A stretch of DNA of 64,000 bases, from assembly GCA_964035545.1 (NCBI GenBank), contig OZ037769.1, forward strand, positions 976,501 through 1,040,500, read 5' to 3'. Below, in pieces: positions 27,101 through 38,400 of the stretch (position 1 is the first letter of the stretch; every line of letters starts with the position of its first letter). Under the pieces are notes generated by a model. The model was not told the DNA's origin. It did no database searches and saw only the letters and a list, made by a program, of their open reading frames with translations. The position numbers were made by a program, and so were the translations under genes. The DNA comes from Bugula neritina (Eukaryota > Bryozoa > Gymnolaemata > Cheilostomatida > Bugulidae).

Positions 27101-29326
27101 ACAGTATATTATCTCCCCCTACAGTATATTATCTCCCCATACAGTATATTATCTCCCCATACAGTGTGTTATCTCCCCATACAGTGTGTTATACAGTATA
27201 TTATCTCCCCATACAGTATGTTACACAGTATATACTCCAAGTTTTATGTTTCAATATAAAACACCCTTAAGCAGTTTCCCTTTTCACCCAGTTAACTCCT
27301 CATAGATATCCTCAGCTATAAATTGTGATATGAGGAAATGTGACAGACTTGCAGCGTGCATACGTTGTTGACACTATCCGCTGCCATCCTGTTGCCAACC
27401 TGCTGCCAGGCTGCTGCCAGGCTGCTATAATTATTTAGCTAATTGATCTCTGTAGCTGCATGTATAAATATTTCTGGTGTGTAAATGTTACGCAGTCACA
27501 TGAGATATGCACCAGTATCTGTAAATACCACACTCGTCCCTTGAGCTGTAAGTTTACATGTAAACAACTATAATCAAGGTCACTCTGGTCACATGACTAA
27601 TGTCACATGTCTTCTCAGGTAAAACTGTAAGGCTATAGTTTATGCACAAAACTCTGTCATGTCATTTTAAACACTACTGAAATATGGAATAAAGTCCAAA
27701 GAGTCAAATCTTTAGCCAACTGTAGGCTGGTTTGGTAGTGTTGAGTTAAAATCTAGTTCCTAATGTGTCGAGGAATTTAGGCTGCATGCATCATTCTATT
27801 ACGTGTTGTTGGAAGTTGTCCGCCTGTAACTATAGTCTATAGTAAATATAGAAATATAGTCACTTGTGTTTGTGTCAAGTTGCCATAGCAACCGGCTTAT
27901 GCAAACCTGAAACCTCCACACATTCTCAAAACTTCACCATGAAAATAAAAGTAATATATGCAGGGTTCATGCAAATTGTACATTTCTGTGGTTTTGGTTG
28001 TATTCAACATGTTGAATTACTTGATTTAAATTTACATAAATAAATCACATTTATAAATGTATGTTCATTCATCTCATCATCATATATTTGTTACTTACAT
28101 TTGTTCGATGTGATGAAATTTTGTGTTTAAATATGTTATTCATAATAAACAAAATAAACAGCACTATTTGCTACACTAACTCTATAGAGTGTAGAATATA
28201 GACTATAGGTTATAAAGTATAGACTACAGGTTATAGAGTGTAGACTATAAATTATAGAGTGTAGATTATAAAGTATAGAATATAGAGTATAGGTTATACA
28301 AGCAGATAATAGAACGTAGAATATATAAATTAGGAAATAAAACATATATTATAGAACACGGAATGTTACACGCAGCTAATTTTCTATTAACATTTCAAGA
28401 TATTTAATTCTAAGGCAATGAAAATTAAAGTATATTTTCCTGGGTGTAAATTGGAATTTATCTCAAGGTCAGGCTAAAAAATGTATGTCTTGGATTGAGT
28501 TATGAGTTTTCTCCCCACATACTGTATTTGGTGCCAGATTTCAATGTAATGTCTTTATATTATTCTGTGAATACTATACTGTGTATTACTATACTGTGTA
28601 TACTATACTGTGTATACTATACTGTGTATTACTATACTGTGTGTTACTATACTGTGTATTACTATACTGTGTATACTATACTGTGTATTACTATACTGTG
28701 TATACTATACTGTGTATACTATACTGTGTATTACTATACTGTATACTATATAATGCCGTGTGGTTTACAGCCCAATCATCTCACCTAAACATGTACATGG
28801 CAGCTGCTAACAGGGCCAACATCTCCTCCTGGGCCTTCACCCCCGGAACTCCCATACCAACTGCTGTACCGTCTCACTTCTCCAGGCGCCACTACTTCGT
28901 CTTCACCACCTCCGCCACCTCCCCACACCCAGACAAGAAGTTCTGGGTGAATGTGCAGGTAAAAATGCTGTTTCCTGGGCACACGCCAGCTCCAATCTCT
29001 TTGTTTAGGGAATAAACTCGCCAATTGTTGTAAATTGGAGAATTGAAACAGGTTTTGTGTTGAGTTATGTTTGCGGTGTCCTCCACCCGATTGTGCTGTT
29101 TGTCCGAGGACACCCACGCCTGGTGCAGCTGTCTACAAGCAGTTGTATCTTGCAGGTGCCTCCTGGAGCTGACCGGAGTGGTCACTGGTTGGACTTTGCT
29201 GTCGGGGCTCACTATCTAGATGGGGACGACAGCCTGACCCCCCAACTTGAGGCTCTAATGGCCAAGTTCCCAGACTGGACAGTTCCTATTGGATGGAGTG
29301 CCTCGTACCAGCACTACCAGCTGTGA
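21149..29326 (+). CDS. ERMP1: Endoplasmic reticulum metallopeptidase 1 (M28 family)
   Basis: Exons: 21149-21746, 22296-22423, 22546-22651, 22763-22909, 23034-23126, 23409-23621, 23854-24092, 24417-24597, 25070-25260, 25478-25633, 26019-26218, 26515-26627, 28771-28958, 29156-29326; 907 aa, close to human ERMP1. It is a multi-pass ER membrane protein with a luminal M28 zinc peptidase domain. A signal anchor lies at about residues 40-58. Peptidase signatures are His191 (NCHYDT), the GASDDA motif at 200-205 with the bridging Asp, the catalytic Glu in NGAEEA at 234-239, and YHTKYDQP further on. From exon 6 on come about eight hydrophobic helices, then a C-terminal luminal domain ending in [14 protein letters not shown]. 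The start at 21149 (AAAATGGCGG) has the best context; an in-frame ATG at 21053 would add 32 residues. Several introns carry splice-site repeats, and intron 1 holds a SINE-like element. Confidence 0.95.
21836..22130 (-). mobile_element. tRNA-derived SINE-like element (two tRNA-like units) in ERMP1 intron 1
   Basis: On the minus strand two tRNA-like segments occur, at 22113-22041 and 21920-21849. Each has an A-box-like TAATGGGTTA or TAATTGGTTA, a B box (GGTTCAAATCC, GGTTCGAATCC) and a shared leader TTGTTAGG, and each is followed by AATTATTTTACA. They are separated by a body of about 120 bp. The right-hand unit has a fully paired 7-bp acceptor stem (GCCCCTG/TGGGGGC) but a broken T stem and a six-base anticodon loop, so it is not a working tRNA. 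This fits a dimeric or tandem tRNA-derived SINE inserted antisense to ERMP1. Confidence 0.6.
22685..22762 (+). repeat. Pyrimidine-rich repeat ending at the ERMP1 exon 4 acceptor
   Basis: About five copies of a 16-bp unit (TATATATCCTCACTAT or TATATACCCTCTCTAT) lead into the real acceptor CCTCACTCTCAG, so the polypyrimidine tract itself is repeated. Confidence 0.75.
23700..23853 (+). repeat. 30-bp array running into the ERMP1 exon 7 acceptor
   Basis: Five units begin with TGAAATAGCTGCAGATATTC or a variant, with a CTTCTTTTA tail. The last unit becomes the real polypyrimidine tract and acceptor (TATGCTCTCCATTTTCAG). Confidence 0.8.
24594..24760 (+). repeat. 28-bp array that amplifies the ERMP1 exon 8 donor
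   Basis: Units start at 24594, 24622, 24650, 24678, 24706 and 24734. The first is the real exon end, CTTCACA|GTGAGTCC. Every copy repeats CACAGTGAGTCCACTTTCTC, and its CTACTTGTTCACAG tail also resembles an acceptor. Confidence 0.9.
26305..26520 (+). repeat. 30-bp array that amplifies the ERMP1 exon 12 acceptor
   Basis: About six copies of a 30-bp unit are present, each containing GTTACTATTTATAGAAAGGT. The real acceptor, TCTATTTATAG|AAAGGTAT, is the last, slightly changed copy, so the first six exonic bases are also part of the repeat. Confidence 0.88.
26628..27235 (+). repeat. 20-bp array starting at the ERMP1 exon 12 donor
   Basis: About 28 near-identical units of TATATTATCTCCCCATACAG begin at the donor itself (TTTCAG|GTATTATCCCCATACAG). 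Each unit ends in CCCCATACAG, which looks like a 3' splice site, and starts with a GTATATT donor-like sequence, so the array reads as a string of miniature GT...AG introns. The very regular pattern suggests recent expansion. Confidence 0.9.
27236..28770 (+). other. Remainder of the large ERMP1 intron 12
   Basis: Noncoding. It contains TATAGAGTGTAGACTATA-type repeats (28150-28320) and, at 28560-28755, an array of TACTATACTGTGTAT leading up to the exon 13 acceptor. I see no gene in it. Confidence 0.6.
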
Positions 29327-31490
29327 GCAGACAGCGCCCTCTATCAGCTCTACTCACGCTACACTCTCCTACAGTTCATTCAGGGTTTCCTGACAATCTT
29401 GGTTGTGGTTTATACGATGACTTGTCCCCGCATTATCATAGGCTTTCTGATTTGGACTCATTTTATCAGTATTGGTGCATTAGAGAACAAAATACTATTG
29501 CAACGAAAGTTTCTTCCATTTCGATGAAACAATCATAGAATTAGTTGTGCATTTTATTTGTGTGCGTATGTATATGTACATCTTATGTTTGTATGTGTAC
29601 ACCCTATGTATGTGTGTATGTACATCTTATCTGTACATATTTGTGTGTATCTTGCCATTACGCTCACCGCTCTCTCTTATTTTTCAATTCGATTATTCTT
29701 TGAGGTGTTTTCACAGGATTTATCTGTTCTTTGTCCTAGTATTGGGTATTCCAATTGTGATATTTTAATACTCATTCAATAAGTTTCTTACTGATTCAAC
29801 ATATTTGAAGCTGATTGTTTGGATTATAATATTTTGTTATATTTTATAAATAGCAAATCTCTTTTCTGTCTCTGAATATAATATTACACTCCCTGATCTT
29901 TCTCACATTCCAAGATAGCTACTGACGGATCAACTTTAAGCGAGTGAAATATTCTTTATGGTTGGGATAGAATCTGTATTAATAGAAGTTATTCATAGCC
30001 TCACACACGTTCTGGTAATCTTTATAATATCTTTAGCTCATCTGATTGCACCAAGATTACAAAGTTCAGGATAAGAAAGTTGCCTTGTAAATATATCTCC
30101 CCTTTCGTAGAATGTTTAATCTGAGGTCTTCAAGTTTGGAGTTGCCCTCTTTCATGTGCATATCTAGACTGCACCTCCACACCATGTCAGGTATTGCGGT
30201 GGTTATTGAACAATTATTATGAGTACAAATTGAAAGGATTTTTCTTACTTTTATTTACAAATTAAAGTAATACAAATAATATGCACTAGTTAAGAGTTCA
30301 GTTCATTAAGTGAAGTTTTGTAGAATAAACACAATTCTGCAAATCCCTAGTTTCTCAACTTACAGAAAGTATCCTGTTATATTATAAAACCATAAACCCA
30401 TTCTTTGCCCCAGTGACAATATCAAGTGACAATTAGACATGAAATATACAAATTTACCATGTCCTTGAACAAAAGTACATGTTTAGAATAACTAATTATT
30501 TAACAAGTTTACCGACAGCAGCTAATGCTGCCTGGATAGAGTACAACTTCCTCCTAGACATTATCCTGAAGCGAATAAACTTCATTTATTTATTGACAGC
30601 AGCGTTATTGCTCTCCAGAGTGTTTCACTGCTTACAAGCTTATCCTAGAAATAGAGTGCAGAGTCTATAATAAACTCGATGAATGTTTATTAATATTGCT
30701 GTTAAGTACTTGATGCTAGTGAAGAAAGAGTGGCTGGGACAGGGTATGTAGGCCATGATATAGTATGACCAAAATATATGCAATATGGACTAGAATAATA
30801 TTCTAACAGACTTTACATTATTATATTGTCATGTGACAACTTAACCTTCCCTTTTGTCTACCTACTGTAGATTATAGATTAGCAAACTACTTGTCTTTAT
30901 TTGTAGGACATGAGCGATAATTAAAGTATTGTTTGTGGTTATGAAATAACTTATCTATCAGTATAGCCATTAGACTGGGAGACTATAATATACTGTCCCA
31001 GCATGTTAACTTCTTACCATCATGGTCAAAGTAGCTAGGTAAGCTGTCTTTGCAGGTAAACATTTTATGTGAAACATTCAAAGATGACTGTTTTGTAAAC
31101 AATAGTAATATCAAATTTATTTACTCATACTGATGTCCCTTTCAACTATAATAAGTTAAATTCCTTTATTATTATTGTTGAATTATATATATATATATGT
31201 GAAATTAAATTTGGCTTATGAGAAAAATTTAAAATGGTGGCCAGACAAATTACTGCAGCTGTGATGAACATGAAAATACAGTCAAGTTGATTGTAACATT
31301 TCATACAAGGTTGAAGAACTTTTTGTAGGGCTACACCTTCCTTGGAACTCATGGGTAAATGGTAGGGTAGAGCATTTCAGCAGAGGTGACTTCTTTTTCC
31401 TGAGGGTAATAACAGCCTTTATGCTAGTTTAATGAAGTCCGTGAAAAATTATAATTTTAAGTCTTTGCTAAGCCCCGCCCACTGAGCTAG
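29327..31490. other. Intergenic region between ERMP1 and the peptide gene
   Basis: This is the ERMP1 3' UTR plus spacer. AATAAA at 30324-30329 is a possible ERMP1 polyadenylation signal. Short open frames here (for example 30479-30670) show no family signature. Confidence 0.5.
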
Positions 31491-31530
31491 TATATAAGAG
31501 AGCGGGCCTGGGTTCATAGCATCAGTTGTG
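31474..31530 (+). promoter_or_regulatory. TATA-box core promoter of the secreted peptide gene
   Basis: A GC box (CCCCGCCC, about 31473-31480) is followed by TATATAAG at 31491-31498 and an initiator-like TCAGTT at 31522-31527. TATA-to-initiator spacing is about 31 bp, as expected for a Pol II core promoter. This would give a 5' UTR of about 60 nt before the ATG at 31584. It is the clearest promoter in the window. Confidence 0.75.
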
Positions 31531-31583
31531 TTAACCACTCAATAGAATAACACTTGCATACTCTGAAGAAATAACTTACAGAT

Positions 31584-34199
31584 ATGAACATGGCACAAGG
31601 ATTGCATCTCAACACCCTTACAGGATTACTACTGCTTGTGCTCATCACCTATTTTTCTGTTGACGGTGGTTTGACAGATGCGCAAAGACATAAGCTGGCT
31701 CTCTACTTTCAGTCAAACCCATCTGCGAGGTCCAGCCTGTACCCCCTAGACTGCAGGTAAGGCAAAAACACAGGCTAAATACAGCTTTTGTTCTATAAAT
31801 ACTTCACAATTTAAAAGTTTTTGAAAAAAAATGTTAAAATTCATTTATAAACTTTTAAAACTTTAAAGAACATTTTTTTTCCTTGTCTTTATTACTAGCT
31901 TTCTCAGTTTCTACATAAACAGCTTTTTTACAGTAGCTTTCCCATAAACCTTAATTTATGTATTGCTGTCCGCAAGTTTTTTTCTGATTGCCACACATTC
32001 AATCATCACAATCTTGCACAATGCAATGCAATGAGTGTGTTGATTTCAACACGAAATATTCTTTCATTTCTGCATAAATAGCTTTATTAGAAAACTTTTT
32101 GTTTACTTAAAAGATAACTGACTTGCTGAGTTTCAAAGGAATGCAATAATCTCTCTAATACTTGAGGAAATTCACACCTAGCAGTAAAAGTGTTGGGTAA
32201 CATTACTTCCTGTTACAAGGTTCTTTCCTGTGACATCATAGTGGCTCAAACACTTGGAATTTGAAGTACCTTTTCATGAATAGTCTCGCAGCTTTAATTA
32301 GTCATGTGATCAGAATATGCCAAGTTGAACATTTAGATAATATTTCATCCACTCTTTGAAGAATTATGGCCTCACCAGTATGGCTTATCAAAATCTGTTG
32401 CAATAAATTTTTAAACAGCAAAAATGATAACTTGAGTTGTGCTCCCTTGCAGGTATTTCCCAAGAGCTCGAATCTGCCGCGGAGTGTTTGCTAAGAGATC
32501 TGTAGATGAAAATGATTTCTCCATGAGCACTGAGCCAACCAAACTAGAAGATCTGAAAGCAAAGGGCAAATCATTCCTCCCTCTTGAAATTCTGAAGAAA
32601 TCCCAGAAAGTGAGTAACATGCTTTACTCCACCATTTGAGGGCCAAAACCTGTTAAGAAACTACTTTTAGGTTCAGAAAAACACGATTTTACAAAATTTT
32701 AAATTGCAGTCATAAGACTTATAGAAATATGTGGACTGTTTAGGAGGATGTACAACCAATTAATATCTAGTAATTACCAAACATCATTCTCCTTTCAAAG
32801 AATGGGTATAAATTACTTTCTAATGGCATCAACTACAAAGTATAGCATGAAATTCTCTCCATATATATATGATAGACTTGATGCATGCATAAGCATAAGG
32901 TATTCTCGGTTAGACTGCACACTACTATAGTGTATAAGTGTCACTTACTGCAAGCACCTTGCGTAAAATAGACACCTTGTAGCAAGTACTCTATGATATC
33001 TAATAAGTTAATTTGTTATGTTGAAATGTTAATATGAGTTGCATGCCTTATTCATCTCCCGTGTCACGTTATACACTAGTAAATGTGCAAGGTAAATGTG
33101 GCAACCCCACTATTAGCATATATCTGCAAATATTAAATTTATAGCTTTATTTAAAATAAAGTAGACTAGAGAATGAATATACCTGGCGCAGCTTGGCTTT
33201 GTAACTGTAAATCCACTCAAGAGTTTAGGTGCTGCTAAAGTTGTGTAACATTGAATGCAAACTTGTGTAGGATGGGGCATTAATGGGCCACCCTATGTTA
33301 GTGGGCCAACCTACGTGGTTATGTTGCAATCTAAGCATCTTAGTATTAAACGTGATCGCACAGGTCAATTTACTCGAAAGCATCATTTGCTGACGCGTTG
33401 TGTAAATTTGTTTATGGTTTCAGTGTACATTACAAGTCTTTAGGGAGATAAATAAATTACTGGTATATACAATCATGTGCTGAGATTATTTGAGTTCATT
33501 TAATAGAAATTCACTGCGCCTCATATTTACATGTAATGGAAATTAGTGATAAAATACTAAAATAATAGTAAATAAAAACTCGAAGCTACTGCTGTTAGAC
33601 TATTACAACGAAATAGACAGATAATAGATTGATAAAATGAAATAAGTGTGCTCATTCGCTGCTAGAAAAGTGAGCTATAGCCAATGAGCTGTGACAAGGA
33701 AAGTCAATGTTTGAAGGGTTGTTTAATATCCAGTGAGAGCAAACAAATAATCAGATGTGTAATTATTAACAACAAGAAGCTATAATGTAATCAATGATGC
33801 TATCTCAGCAAACCTTCGCTAATAACTGGTGTTTACTAATCATCTTTAGTCTATAGGCTAGCACCTTGGACAGAATATAATATGCTATATACTAACATAG
33901 TGTGATATTATAACATTGTATCCTAATATGATATAATATAATGATATATAGTAACATAAACACATATTTCAATATTGTAATATAATTATAGTAACATAAT
34001 ATATTATGTTAGAATAATATGCTTTTGCTGAGTGGATATATCGTCTTCTTATATTAACGGATAATTTTATCTGCTCGAAAACACCTCAAGATGTTTTTTA
34101 ATCAAAATATTATTTATAATTTGATGGCAGAATATAATCAACTGCGTTCTTTTGTAGAAGGAAGATTCAGCTGTAGAAGTGACTCCTTACAATGCTTAG
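31584..34199 (+). CDS. Small secreted, peptide-hormone-like precursor (123 aa, three exons)
   Basis: Exons: 31584-31756, 32453-32609, 34158-34199, with consistent phases (2, 0). I do not recognise the family. Residues 1 to about 29 form a signal peptide (hydrophobic core TGLLLLVLITYFSV). The rest contains exactly two cysteines, Cys57 and Cys66, in LDCRYFPRARICRGVFAKRS, followed by a dibasic Lys72-Arg73 site. A disulfide-closed ten-residue ring just before KR is the layout of a processed cyclic neuropeptide or hormone. The tail (residues 74-123) is acidic/basic mixed, ends in VEVTPYNA and has no Cys. There is no Gly before KR, so C-terminal amidation is not predicted. The TATA promoter fits a highly expressed, cell-type-specific gene. 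If intron 2 were retained, the product would end after five other residues. Confidence 0.72.
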
Positions 34200-35491
34200 T
34201 CTTGGATCTAATCCACAACGACAGCCTAAAGGCAGAAACTCACTGAACACAGTCTATTAACACTTCCATATCTAATCATGTTACTGTTAGCTCAGCATTT
34301 CTCAAGCTGAGAATTAGAAACAACCTCTGAAACCAGAGAAGCTGGGCACGTATTACTTTGTTATACTGTTATTGTTTGTTCGCTCAACTTGAGGTGGTAA
34401 CCGCCCTTCACCTAGTCAGCATCGAATTGATCTCTATTACGACAGCAGAATCTCTGTTGCATTTTTAAACCAAGTTTTGTTACCACAAGTTGTCTGTTAT
34501 TGTTGAGAGAAAACTACTACTTCAGCCTTCCTATGCAATATTATTTATAATTACAGTTGAACGTAATATCATTGTTTTAATATTTATTTATTTATTGTCT
34601 TGAAATATTTTATTTATGTACAAGTTAATAGATATGAAATATACGAATAAACTTCATTTCAAATGCAAGTATCTGTTATCCTCAATAAAAAAGATCATAA
34701 TTATAAGATAAAAAGTAGAGTATGTATTTACTATCTGGAAAAGAGCATTGCAACAATTATATTATGGAGTATAACATTACATGGAGAAAATAGAAAGAGA
34801 TTGTTAATCTGATTGAGAGGTCACTGTGGAATGATTAGAGATTCAAGGCTAAGGCATAGGCTGTGGTCCACAATATTGCTGATAGTACACGATGTATTAC
34901 ATAGCTAATGATTAATAAATTTTGTACCAATAAGCAATTGCTGTGCAGTTTATAATCAATCCAGTTCAAAATGATATTAACTAACAGAATAATAAATAAA
35001 ATCTCTTCAATTATGCAATAGAAATTATGCAATAGATTAGCTGATCTGCTGCTATTAATAAACCAAGAAAAATTAGCATCTTTTAGAAATTTGATTCAAG
35101 CTTTAAAAAGAAAATGACAATTGGAAAAATGATTTCAAAAAATTTACTCAGTCAAATGACATTGGTCACATGACACTTGGTCACATGATACTCAGTCACA
35201 TGACAATGTAACAAGAAGAGGCAAGTAAAGATAGTTAACTATAAAATACTTTTATAGTACAAATGATGAATTTTCCAGAAATGTATGAATATGGAATGGA
35301 AATTAAAAAATGGTACAAAACTGTGAGCAAAACATAAATACAACAGACATTCTGCTCTGTGATGTCACAACTTAGATTCTGAGAGTTGTTTGACTTCCAA
35401 GCTGTGATTTAAAGAATATTATACATAATATATGACACTGCTTTGTGGAGCTGAACTGTGACCTATATACAATCTCAGTTGACCTAATTAT
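34200..35491. other. Convergent 3' spacer between the peptide gene and GNPTAB
   Basis: Noncoding. AATAAA at 34646-34651 is a likely polyadenylation signal for the peptide gene, about 450 nt after its stop. A short TCACATGACA-type repeat lies at about 35155-35205. I see nothing else in it. Confidence 0.55.
34646..34651 (+). terminator. Polyadenylation signal of the peptide gene
   Basis: AATAAA in an AT-rich 3' UTR, in the strand and place expected for the peptide transcript. Confidence 0.5.
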
Positions 35492-38400
35492 TCACACATT
35501 CTCTGTGCCCACTGGCCGTCTCCTTTTCTCCAAGTTGGATTTTATCTGCAAGAAGAATAAATGCAAATCTGCACTCCAAATTTACAGCTACACAACCAGA
35601 TAAATAACTAGTGACCGTAAAGTTCATGTTTATGTGTCAGTAAGCAAATACTCACTCACTCACTCACTCACTCACTCACTCACTCACTCACTCACTCACT
35701 CACTCACTCACTCACTCACTCACTCACTCACTCACTCACTCACTCACTCACCCACTCACCCACTCACCCACTCACTATCACACTATATGTATACCTGGTC
35801 CTCATAGAAACTATATATAGTGTAGAGAATGAGCACAGCCAATAAAATCTCCACAAACAGCTTCATATAATCCCGAATTCGTTTCCTGTTGAAAACAAAA
35901 GGAGTTGACCAGCACCAAATATGATGAATATATTGTAATTTAATACATTGAAATATAAAACAATATATTGTAATTATGAAACAATGTAACATGATTTGTA
36001 TTCTATGAAATAACGGAATATTTTATAATTTATAATAATATAATATTTTATGTAACAACATGACCTGATGTGATATAAAGGAATGTAATATATATTAAAG
36101 TAATACAATATCCATTAGATTTGAAGGATACATAAGATTATTTACGTTGATGTATTAACATACTATATGTAAGATAATATACATATATACAGCAGTTAAT
36201 ATTACCAACAACTTCTCAGGTCTTCAATATTTATAATATTAATAACTAAACATTCAGAGAGTATAGAATCATTTCACTCAATTGCTGAGCGCAGGGATGC
36301 ATATATTATATTACATCATCTAGCATTGCTATCACACATAATATATTATAATATTATACTATATTATGTAGCATCGCCATCATAAAAGCCACTAAAACTG
36401 CTAAAAATATTGTATGTATTATTATTGGCAGAAAAGCAAAATCTAATTTATATTTCAGGCACTTTCCAATTGAAAAATTTATAAATTAGGTCAAGTGACG
36501 TGATGTGAAGAATTACAGCTGTAGAATACCAGGAAGAGAAACAGTATAACATAACTTCACCTCATATTACTCTGTAATTATTGGAAGACTTTAAAATCTC
36601 AATTGAAATGTCATTGTTAATTGGTCTTTTATCCTCAAAATAAAAAACCCAGTTATTCTAATATTAAAAAGCTTTACGTGATCAGCTTTCAAAAACATTA
36701 TTGTACTCAAAATGGTCTCTCAAATGTAATGGTTGCCGTATTGATTCTGCCGAAAGCACTAGCAACTTCTTGAAATCATAAAGTAGCGAGGTTTTCAAAC
36801 AAAGCAGCCTTTACAAGTTAAAATGTTGTTTGGAAATATCATAGACAGCCCCAGCACCTAACACTGACACTATAGTAAGAACTCAGCCTATCATATTCAC
36901 TAAACTGGCATTAAGCTAGTATTATGAGTCAAGCAATAGCACGAGTATGTGTTAGGAGTTCAATGTAGAGTGTCACCAATATCAAGGTCAAGCACGTGGT
37001 TTTAATAAGGTGCTTAGATAACATCAGGTTATCAACAAAGCTATAATTTCTTTTACCAGGACACTGGCTACAATTGTGCTTTGGCACTGATGGTGTGTAG
37101 CAGTTGAACTTAGATATTTTTATAAGTTTTCTTGATTTGGGAAGGTTTGGATACTTTGACCAGATGTGACCATCACATCTGGTCATCAGTCAACAGGCTA
37201 ATAATGATATTGAACTGAGTAACACAAGTCATAGTTTATGGTTTGATTTTTCTTCCAGTGATCATTCCTTCCTGTGAGCTGAGGCTATGTTTTATATAGT
37301 CGGTTAGTGTGCTACTTGATGGTACTGAAGTTGTGCTATATTTGACATTGTATTACATGATGTTAGCATTCATCAGTTCTTCTAGGTATTTCGGTGTTAA
37401 AGTTAAGATTTCTATGAGAAAATGGCAGATAATTCTCAAGTCAGTTATTACTGACTAACTCTAAACGTCTACAAACTTGAAAACATTTACACTTTCCAAC
37501 TGTTTTGTTGCATGGTGCAGAGCATAAAGTATAAAATAAAAACAAGGACCATTAAACTTGTCTCATATTTATCCTACAAATGCAAAAAGAACGGCAGTTT
37601 TACAACCTTTTAGCTAACTTACACTGTTAAATCAATTAATTTACTCTAAAAATCTTGGCTAATAAACAGCTGTTTTGTTTTTATAAGTTTGAACAGAATT
37701 TCTGGAACATTTCTCACAAATAAAAGCCAATTAAACCCCAAGTATCAATAAAGCTCTGCAAATTATTTATTTGGAGTTAAATGTGAAATTAGTGATCACA
37801 TTTTTCTTACTTCCATTTTATTTCAAAAAGAAGGCCTGTACTAAAATGACCGTAAATGATTTCTCTACATTTGAGGACACCCAGGGAAATAATTGCTAAT
37901 GAAATTCACCTCAGAAAACTCTGCAAGTTGTAATTAGCTTCTTGAACATGCAGTTACATAATTACAAGACTTGGCAGGTAAAGTTGAGATGTTACATTAG
38001 TTTTGTGTAGATGTACTAGATAGCTATTCTGAGTTCTCCTAATTGTAGTCTTGTTGGTGACTCACTGAGTCACAACCTCTTGGAGGTGAATCTTAGTAGG
38101 TAGTAATTCTAGCCAAGTAAACTCACAGATAATTGTCTAAGCATAACTACCAGATAAATTATTCGGCAGTTTCCAAACCCCCCCCCCCAACGAGATAATT
38201 TCCTGCTACTGTCTTTTCCTAATATAAAAAGTTCGTGTTTTCCCAATTTCATGATTTAAAAAACCAAATTAAATTTTCATACTACAAAAATTATTGCTTC
38301 CTTCACCCAACTATATTCTGCCACTTGTAATGGAAAGATATTGTGCCATATGTTGAAAGTACTATGAGTATCCTGTAAACTAATATTTAATGCACATTGC

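Noticed and set aside
26534-27305. Two overlapping open frames of about 240 codons
   Set aside because: They are the 20-bp repeat read in different frames; several frames stay open because the unit has no stop. Exon 12 ends at 26627 by homology to ERMP1.
30479-30670. Short open frame with a hydrophobic segment after ERMP1
   Set aside because: It is only 63 codons, has no signature or promoter, and lies in a probable 3' UTR.
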